Shown: positions 6,422-11,461 of the stretch, one piece after another
Numbering within the stretch: position 1 is the first letter of the stretch
Layout of the letters: every line of letters begins with the position of its first letter
Assembly (NCBI GenBank): GCA_001995005.1
Contig: MDJN01000111.1
Coordinates: 1-14,709 of the forward strand
Reading direction: 5' to 3'
Source: Candidatus Parepulonipiscium sp. PG-Nun2H_MBin03
GTDB lineage: Bacteria > Bacillota > Clostridia > Lachnospirales > Cellulosilyticaceae
Length of the DNA: 14,709 bases
Made by a program: the position numbers and the translations under genes
The notes under the pieces: generated by a model
The model's database searches: none
Told to the model about the DNA's origin: nothing
The model's input: the letters and a program-made list of their open reading frames with translations, nothing else

Positions 6422-8014
6422 TTAACTAATGCCTTTTTGTTCTAGATATTCATCATACGTGCTCATTCTATCAATGATACCTTCTGGTGTAATCTCAATT
6501 ATTCTATTAGCAACAGTTTGTATAAATTGATGGTCATGAGATGTGAAGATGACATTTCCTTTAAACGCAATCAACCCATTATTAAGTGCTGTAATAGACT
6601 CTAAATCTAAATGATTTGTCGGTTGGTCAAGCAGTAGTACATTTGAGCCTTTTAACATCATACGAGACAGCATACAACGTACTTTTTCGCCTCCTGACAA
6701 TACATGTGCAGGCTTTTTGGTATCTTCCCCAGAAAATAGCATTCTGCCTAAAAATCCACGTAGATATCCTTCTGTCTGATCAGTAGAAAATTGTCGTAGC
6801 CAATTCATAATATCTAAGTCGCATTCAGTAAAAAATTCTGAGTTATCCTTTGGAAAGTATGAGTAACTAGCAGTGATACCCCATTTAATTTCTCCACTAT
6901 CAGCAGAGCTTTCATCGGCTAATATTTTAAATAGCTCAGTAATCGCAATCTCATCTTCTCCAATAATTGCAATTTTATCATTTTTATTAACTCTAAAGTT
7001 TATATTATTAAGAAGATTTATGCCATCAACTGTTTTGTTAATATCAGTTACAGATAATATTTCATTCCCCACTTCTCTATCTTGCGTAAATTGTACAAAC
7101 GGATAACGCCTAGTAGAAGAAGGTAATTCATCTAGCTCAATTTTATCAAGCATTTTTTTACGTGAAGTAGCTTGCTTAGATTTAGACTTATTTGCAGAAA
7201 ATCGCTTAATAAAGTTTTGCAGTTCCTTAATTTTATCTTCGTTTTTCTTATTTTGTGCTTTCATGAGACTTTGGATCATCTGACTTGAATCATACCAGAA
7301 GTCATAATTGCCCACATACATTTTAATTTTAGTAAAGTCAATATCGACTATATGTGTGCATACCGTATTTAAGAAGTGACGATCATGAGAAACTACTATT
7401 ACAGTGCCTAAAAAGTCTAGCAGAAAATCTTCTAGCCAGTTTACAGACTGAATATCAAGATGGTTTGTAGGCTCATCAAGTAATAAAATATCAGGCTTAC
7501 CAAATAAAGCTTGAGCTAAGAGTACTTTTACCTTATCTCCCCCGCTTAAATCTTTAACTAAACTATAATGAAGTTCTGTTCCTATGCCTAGCCCTTGTAA
7601 TAATTGAGACGCTTCAGAATCTGCTTCCCAACCGCCCATTTCAGCAAATTCAGCTTCAAGCTCGGAAGCTTTTATCCCGTCTGCATCACTAAAATCTTCT
7701 TTGGCATAAAGCTCGTCCTTTTCTAACATAATTTCAAATAGCCGAGCATTGCCTCGAACAACAGTTTGCAATACTTCGCATTCATCATATTGAAAGTGGT
7801 CTTGCTTTAAAACAGACATACGTTCATTTGGTGATATGCTAATCTCTCCTGTTGTGGAATCTATATCTTTTGACAGAATTTTTAAAAATGTAGATTTTCC
7901 CGCACCGTTTGCTCCGATAATTCCATAACAATTGCCGGGCGTAAATTTTAAATTAACATCTTTAAATAGAGTGCTTGCTCCAAATTGCAAGCTTACATTA
8001 TTTACTATAATCAT
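6422..8014 (-). CDS. ykpA: ABC-F family ATPase, YkpA/YbiT type
   Basis: Soluble twin-ATPase protein of the ABC-F group, which binds ribosomes and has no membrane domain; 530 residues, the usual length for YkpA/YbiT. Site 1 is intact: Walker A GANGAGKST at 34-42, signature LSGGD at 156-160, Walker B with DEPTNHLD at 180-187. A charged linker with the coiled-coil look of a P-site tRNA interaction arm follows (about 245-295). Site 2 is altered: the Walker A region reads GEDEIAITE at 352-360, with Ile at the usual lysine position, and Walker B reads LLLDQPTNHLD with Gln464 where the catalytic glutamate would be; its signature LSGGEK is kept. AAGGAAGGT lies 7 bases before the ATG, and a sigma-A promoter lies upstream. 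It is probably a translation factor rather than a resistance protein. Confidence 0.92.
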   Translation of the reverse strand: MIIVNNVSLQFGASTLFKDVNLKFTPGNCYGIIGANGAGKSTFLKILSKDIDSTTGEISISPNERMSVLKQDHFQYDECEVLQTVVRGNARLFEIMLEKDELYAKEDFSDADGIKASELEAEFAEMGGWEADSEASQLLQGLGIGTELHYSLVKDLSGGDKVKVLLAQALFGKPDILLLDEPTNHLDIQSVNWLEDFLLDFLGTVIVVSHDRHFLNTVCTHIVDIDFTKIKMYVGNYDFWYDSSQMIQSLMKAQNKKNEDKIKELQNFIKRFSANKSKSKQATSRKKMLDKIELDELPSSTRRYPFVQFTQDREVGNEILSVTDINKTVDGINLLNNINFRVNKNDKIAIIGEDEIAITELFKILADESSADSGEIKWGITASYSYFPKDNSEFFTECDLDIMNWLRQFSTDQTEGYLRGFLGRMLFSGEDTKKPAHVLSGGEKVRCMLSRMMLKGSNVLLLDQPTNHLDLESITALNNGLIAFKGNVIFTSHDHQFIQTVANRIIEITPEGIIDRMSTYDEYLEQKGIS

Positions 8015-8049
8015 ATGTTTACCTTCCTTAACCTTGTGTAATCATAGTA

Positions 8050-8078
8050 ATTATAATACCTTTAGAACCCATTGTCTA
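8050..8078 (-). promoter_or_regulatory. Sigma-A promoter of the ABC-F gene
   Basis: Read on the - strand, TAGACA (8078-8073) is followed after exactly 17 bases by TATAAT (8055-8050). This matches the vegetative consensus at 5 of 6 and 6 of 6 positions. It lies 36 bases upstream of the ABC-F start codon, so the leader is short, and it faces away from enolase. Confidence 0.8.
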
Positions 8079-8163
8079 CAACTAAATATATTATTTAAAG
8101 GTAGTTTGGTAATTTAATGGAAAAATTCGTTAAATTTTTAAGTATTTTTTGGGACAAACCGCA

Positions 8164-8169
8164 TATAAT
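8164..8169 (+). promoter_or_regulatory. Candidate -10 element of the enolase promoter
   Basis: TATAAT at 8164-8169 lies 50 bases upstream of the enolase ATG, at a suitable distance. The hexamer expected 17 bases upstream (AGTATT) is a poor -35, so either the promoter leans on its -10 or another promoter is used. TATTAT at 8195-8200 is a weaker alternative close to the ribosome binding site. Confidence 0.4.
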
Positions 8170-8219
8170 ATTAATGTTAATAAGTTAAAGTAAATATTAT
8201 TTTAAAAGGAGAGTAACAA

Positions 8220-9545
8220 ATGAAGGGTTTTGTAGAAATTTTAGATGTATTTGCAAGAGAAGTTATTGATTCAAGAGCTAATCCTACTATTGAGGTGGAA
8301 GTTGTTGTACAAGGAGACAGAGGAGACTGTGTAGCACGTGCTATCGTTCCATCTGGAGCATCAACTGGTGAGTTAGAAGCGTTGGAACTACGTGATGGCG
8401 ATTCTGCTCGTTACCTAGGCAAAGGAGTATTAAAAGCAGTTGAGAATGTAAATACAATAATTGCTAAAGAAATAATCGGAATGAATGCTCTAGATCAAGT
8501 GGCTATTGATAACAAATTAATAGAATTAGACGGAACTGATACTAAAGAAAAATTAGGTGCAAATGCAATCTTAGGTGTATCTATGGCAGTTGCAAAAGCA
8601 AGTGCAGAAGCTCTTAGTATGCCTTTATATCAATACTTAGGAGGATTTAATGCGAAAGTATTACCTGTTCCTATGATGAATATCTTAAACGGTGGAGAGC
8701 ACGCAGATAACACTGTTGATTTACAAGAATTTATGATAATGCCAGTTGGGGCAAAAAGCTTTAGAGAAGCTCTTAGAATGTGTGCTGAAGTTTACCATAC
8801 TCTTAAAAAAGTTCTTAATTCAAAAGGGCTTGCAACAGGTGTAGGTGATGAGGGTGGATTTGCTCCAGACCTTGCAAGTGCAGAAGAAGTATTAGAGCTT
8901 ATTGTAGAAGCTATTAAAAAAGCTGGATATAAGCCAGGGGAGCAAATGAGAATTGCACTAGATTCTGCTGCTTCTGAGCTATATAATGATGCTGATGGAA
9001 AATACTACTTTAAAGGCGAAAGCAAGATGAAAGGACAAGAAGTAGTAAGAACATCTGCAGAACTTGTTGAATACTATGAAGACTTAGTAAATAAATTCCC
9101 AATCATCTCTATTGAAGATGGTGTTGGCGAAAAAGACTGGGAAGGTTGGAAACTGCTTACAGATAAGTTAGGAGACCGTGTTCAATTAGTAGGAGACGAC
9201 TTATTTGTTACTAATACTAGTATTTTAGAAAAAGGTATTAGAAAAGGCGTTGGAAATTCAATCCTTATTAAAGTTAACCAAATTGGTACTTTAACTGAAA
9301 CATTTAATGCGATGGAAATGGCAAACAGAGCAGGATACACTGCAGTAGTTTCTCACCGTTCAGGAGAGTCAGAAGATACTACAATTGCAGATATCGTAGT
9401 TGGAGTTAATGCTGGACAAATCAAAACAGGAGCTCCAGCTAGAGCAGATAGAACTGCAAAATATAATCAACTGCTAAGAATAGAAGAAGAATTAAAAGAT
9501 GCTGCAGAATTTAGAGGATTAGGTTCATTCTTTAACATTATGTAG
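8220..9545 (+). CDS. eno: Enolase (phosphopyruvate hydratase)
   Basis: Glycolytic enzyme converting 2-phosphoglycerate to phosphoenolpyruvate in the cytoplasm; 441 residues, near the family norm of about 430. The active-site set is complete: the SGAST loop (45-49), His161 in GGEHADN, Glu211 in GDEGG, metal ligands Asp248, Glu299 and Asp326, the catalytic Lys351 in ILIKVNQIG, and SHRSGESEDT (378-387). One oddity is DSRANPT at 17-23, where most enolases have DSRGNPT. AAGGAGAG lies a few bases before the ATG. The gene stands alone: a divergent ABC-F gene is upstream and a strong terminator follows, so it appears to be transcribed by itself. This differs from the common arrangement with other lower-glycolysis genes. 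Confidence 0.98.
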   Translation: MKGFVEILDVFAREVIDSRANPTIEVEVVVQGDRGDCVARAIVPSGASTGELEALELRDGDSARYLGKGVLKAVENVNTIIAKEIIGMNALDQVAIDNKLIELDGTDTKEKLGANAILGVSMAVAKASAEALSMPLYQYLGGFNAKVLPVPMMNILNGGEHADNTVDLQEFMIMPVGAKSFREALRMCAEVYHTLKKVLNSKGLATGVGDEGGFAPDLASAEEVLELIVEAIKKAGYKPGEQMRIALDSAASELYNDADGKYYFKGESKMKGQEVVRTSAELVEYYEDLVNKFPIISIEDGVGEKDWEGWKLLTDKLGDRVQLVGDDLFVTNTSILEKGIRKGVGNSILIKVNQIGTLTETFNAMEMANRAGYTAVVSHRSGESEDTTIADIVVGVNAGQIKTGAPARADRTAKYNQLLRIEEELKDAAEFRGLGSFFNIM

Positions 9546-9559
9546 AGTCAAGTAAGCTA

Positions 9560-9579
9560 GCAGGAGCTGAGTCTCCTGC
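9560..9579 (+). other. Hairpin downstream of enolase
   Basis: GCAGGAG (9560-9566) and CTCCTGC (9573-9579) form a perfect 7-bp stem with a 6-base loop, 15 bases after the enolase stop. It has no T run behind it, so it is not a terminator on its own; it could protect the 3' end of the eno message or slow polymerase ahead of the terminator at 9601. Confidence 0.6.
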
Positions 9580-9591
9580 ATTCTAAATTAT

Positions 9592-9597
9592 TATAAT
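9592..9597 (+). promoter_or_regulatory. Candidate -10 element for the alaR-alaT operon
   Basis: TATAAT lies just upstream of the terminator hairpin. The bases at the expected -35 distance (GAGTCT) match poorly. It is listed because only about 20 bases separate the terminator from the next start codon, so the promoter of alaR-alaT, if it has its own, must lie in or before the hairpin. Confidence 0.3.
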
Positions 9598-9600
9598 TTA

Positions 9601-9632
9601 AGTCGCGTATAGTTTATGCGACTATTTTTTTT
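9601..9632 (+). terminator. Intrinsic terminator of enolase
   Basis: AGTCGCGTA (9601-9609) pairs with TATGCGACT (9615-9623), including one G-T wobble, around a 5-base loop, followed after one A by a run of eight T. This is a strong Rho-independent terminator for eno. Its T run ends only 20 bases before the alaR start codon. Confidence 0.9.
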
Positions 9633-9652
9633 ACAAGAATAAGGAGTGTGCC

Positions 9653-10138
9653 ATGAAACCAAGAATACTAGAATTACTAGAAGAAAATTGCAAATATACT
9701 ATAGAAGATTTATCAACCATGACAGGATTGTCACAAAAAGAAGTGGCAGATATAATAAAAGATTTAGAAAATACTCAAGTAATTTGTGGATATAAAACGT
9801 TAATTAACTGGGATAAGGTAGATGACAAAGAGCTTGTAACTGCATTAATAGAAGTTAAGGTAGTTCCGCAACGTGGCGAAGGATTTGATAAAATTGCACA
9901 GCGTATTTATATGTTTGAAGAGGTAAAATCAGTTTACTTAATGTCTGGAGGATTTGATTTAACTGTTATAATAGAAGGGTCTACAATGAAAGATGTTGCC
10001 ATGTTTGTTGGACAAAAACTTGCTATATTAGATAGTGTATTAAGTACGGCTACACATTTTGTACTAAAAAAATATAAAGACCATGGAGTGATATTTGAAG
10101 AGATTAAAAAAGATGCCAGAATGGTGGTGTCTCCATGA
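9653..10138 (+). CDS. alaR: Lrp/AsnC family transcriptional regulator (AlaR-like)
   Basis: DNA-binding regulator that typically senses an amino acid, 161 residues. An N-terminal helix-turn-helix (about 1-50, with TIEDLSTMTGLSQKEVADII) is followed by an alpha/beta RAM ligand-sensing domain (about 60-142, with VYLMSGGFDLTVIIEG). AAGGAG at 9641-9646 lies 6 bases before the ATG. Its stop overlaps the aminotransferase start by ATGA, so the two are made together. The pairing matches B. subtilis yugG-yugH, now alaR-alaT, where the regulator activates the alanine transaminase gene; here it most likely controls its own operon in response to alanine. Family assignment is firm; the AlaR role rests on gene context. 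Confidence 0.9.
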   Translation: MKPRILELLEENCKYTIEDLSTMTGLSQKEVADIIKDLENTQVICGYKTLINWDKVDDKELVTALIEVKVVPQRGEGFDKIAQRIYMFEEVKSVYLMSGGFDLTVIIEGSTMKDVAMFVGQKLAILDSVLSTATHFVLKKYKDHGVIFEEIKKDARMVVSP

Positions 10139-11295
10139 ATATTCAAATTTCTAAGAAAGTTAGAGATATGCCCCCATCGGGTATAAGAAAATTTTTTGAC
10201 ATAGTCTCTGAGATGGATGATGTTATATCTCTAGGAGTGGGGGAGCCAGATTTTGACACGCCTTGGCATGTTAGAGAGGAAGCTATATATTCATTAGAAC
10301 AAGGCAAGACGGTGTATTCTGCAAATGCAGGTATGTTACCTCTTAGGGTTGAGATTTCTAATTATATGCATAGAAAATTTAATCTACAATATAATGCTAT
10401 AGATGAAGTATTGGTTACGGTTGGCGGAAGCGAGGGGATAGACATATCTCTAAGAACGCTATTAGAACAAGGGGATGAAGTGTTGATACCAGAGCCATCA
10501 TTTGTTGCGTATATGCCATGTACGGTATTTGCAGGAGGGGTGCCTGTGCCTGTTGCAACAAAGGTAGAGAATGAATTTAGATTAACTGCAGATGAGATAG
10601 AAAATGCAATTACAGATAAAACTAAGATATTAATTTTACCATACCCAAACAATCCTACTGGTGCAATTATGGAAAAAGCAGAGCTAGAAGAGATTGCTAA
10701 GGTAATTATAAAACATGATTTAATAGTGTTATCAGATGAGATATATGCAGAATTAACGTATGGTGTAAAACATACTTCTATTGCTTCTATAGAAGGAATG
10801 TATGAAAGAACGATAATTCTTAGTGGATTATCTAAAGCTTATGCTATGACTGGATGGCGAATAGGGTATGCACTGGGTCCAAAAGAGGTTATTGAAGCTA
10901 TGACAAAAATGCACCAATACGTCTTGATGTGTGCACCGACAACTAGTCAATATGCCGCAATAGCAGCTCTAAAAAACGGAGACTCTGATATCCAAAATAT
11001 GGCTCGTGCATATGATGAAAGACGCAGGATTATGGTAGCAGGGTTTAGAAAAATGGGCTTATTTTGTTATGAACCGAAAGGGGCATTTTATGTATTTCCA
11101 TCTATTAAAGAAACGGGAATGACAAGTGTAGAATTTTGTGAGCAGCTATTAAAGCAAGAAAAAGTAGCAGTGGTGCCAGGAGATGCATTTGGAAAATCAG
11201 GAGAAGGACATATAAGATGTTCATATGCATACTCTGTAGGAGAGTTAAAAGAGGCATTATCAAGAATAGCAAATTTTGTTAAAACGCTAATTTAG
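10135..11295 (+). CDS. alaT: PLP-dependent aminotransferase, class I (AlaT-like)
   Basis: Cytoplasmic pyridoxal-phosphate aminotransferase, 386 residues, full length. The PLP lysine is Lys234 in GLSKAYAMTGW. Also present are Asn173 in PNNPTG, Asp201 and Tyr204 in SDEIYAELTYG, and the carboxylate-binding Arg361 in GHIRCSYA. The N-terminal segment PPSGIRKFFD followed by ISLGVGEPDF is like B. subtilis YugH/AlaT, the alanine-pyruvate transaminase. The likely reaction is pyruvate plus glutamate to alanine plus 2-oxoglutarate; aspartate or N-acetyl-diaminopimelate substrates used by close relatives cannot be excluded. It is translationally coupled to the upstream regulator. No intrinsic terminator is seen after it, so read-through into the next gene is possible. 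Confidence 0.9.
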   Translation: MNIQISKKVRDMPPSGIRKFFDIVSEMDDVISLGVGEPDFDTPWHVREEAIYSLEQGKTVYSANAGMLPLRVEISNYMHRKFNLQYNAIDEVLVTVGGSEGIDISLRTLLEQGDEVLIPEPSFVAYMPCTVFAGGVPVPVATKVENEFRLTADEIENAITDKTKILILPYPNNPTGAIMEKAELEEIAKVIIKHDLIVLSDEIYAELTYGVKHTSIASIEGMYERTIILSGLSKAYAMTGWRIGYALGPKEVIEAMTKMHQYVLMCAPTTSQYAAIAALKNGDSDIQNMARAYDERRRIMVAGFRKMGLFCYEPKGAFYVFPSIKETGMTSVEFCEQLLKQEKVAVVPGDAFGKSGEGHIRCSYAYSVGELKEALSRIANFVKTLI

Positions 11296-11331
11296 TAGGC
11301 AAATGAGCGTGGATATGTTAAAATTATTTAA

Positions 11332-11436
11332 AATGTGTTACGAGAGTGTATTTTAATACAAATGATATGTCGATAAAAGAATTGTAGAGGTGGATATTAA
11401 GATTCTTTGCCTCTACAACTTGAAATATAACACATT
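11332..11436 (+). promoter_or_regulatory. Candidate structured leader of the Hsp70-like gene
   Basis: Three inverted repeats are nested in the gap before the gene. The outer pair is AATGTGTTA (11332-11340) with TAACACATT (11428-11436), 9 bp perfect. Inside it are a palindrome TGTATTTTAATACA (11347-11360) and a 9-bp perfect pair TTGTAGAGG (11382-11390) with CCTCTACAA (11410-11418). Together they could fold as a three-way junction, ending 11 bases before the ribosome binding site at 11448-11456. There is no T run, so it is not a terminator. It matches no riboswitch class I recognise; the palindrome might instead be an operator in the DNA. Confidence 0.45.
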
Positions 11437-11461
11437 AACTATTAACAAGAGAGGTGCAATT

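Noticed and set aside
6422..8014. ABC-F protein as an antibiotic-resistance determinant
   Set aside because: Length, motif pattern and C-terminus fit the housekeeping YkpA/YbiT group, and there is no leader peptide or mobile context typical of resistance ABC-F genes.
7932..8117. Short + strand open frame over the ABC-F start and its promoter
   Set aside because: It overlaps a well-supported gene start and promoter on the other strand, has no ribosome site and shows no recognisable protein.
11382..11418. Hairpin as the terminator of alaT
   Set aside because: The stem is perfect but has a 19-base loop and no T run, so it does not fit an intrinsic terminator.
11390..11461. GTG start extending the Hsp70-like protein by 24 residues
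   Set aside because: It has no ribosome site and lies in the leader inverted repeat, whereas ATG 11462 has AGAGAGGTG just upstream.
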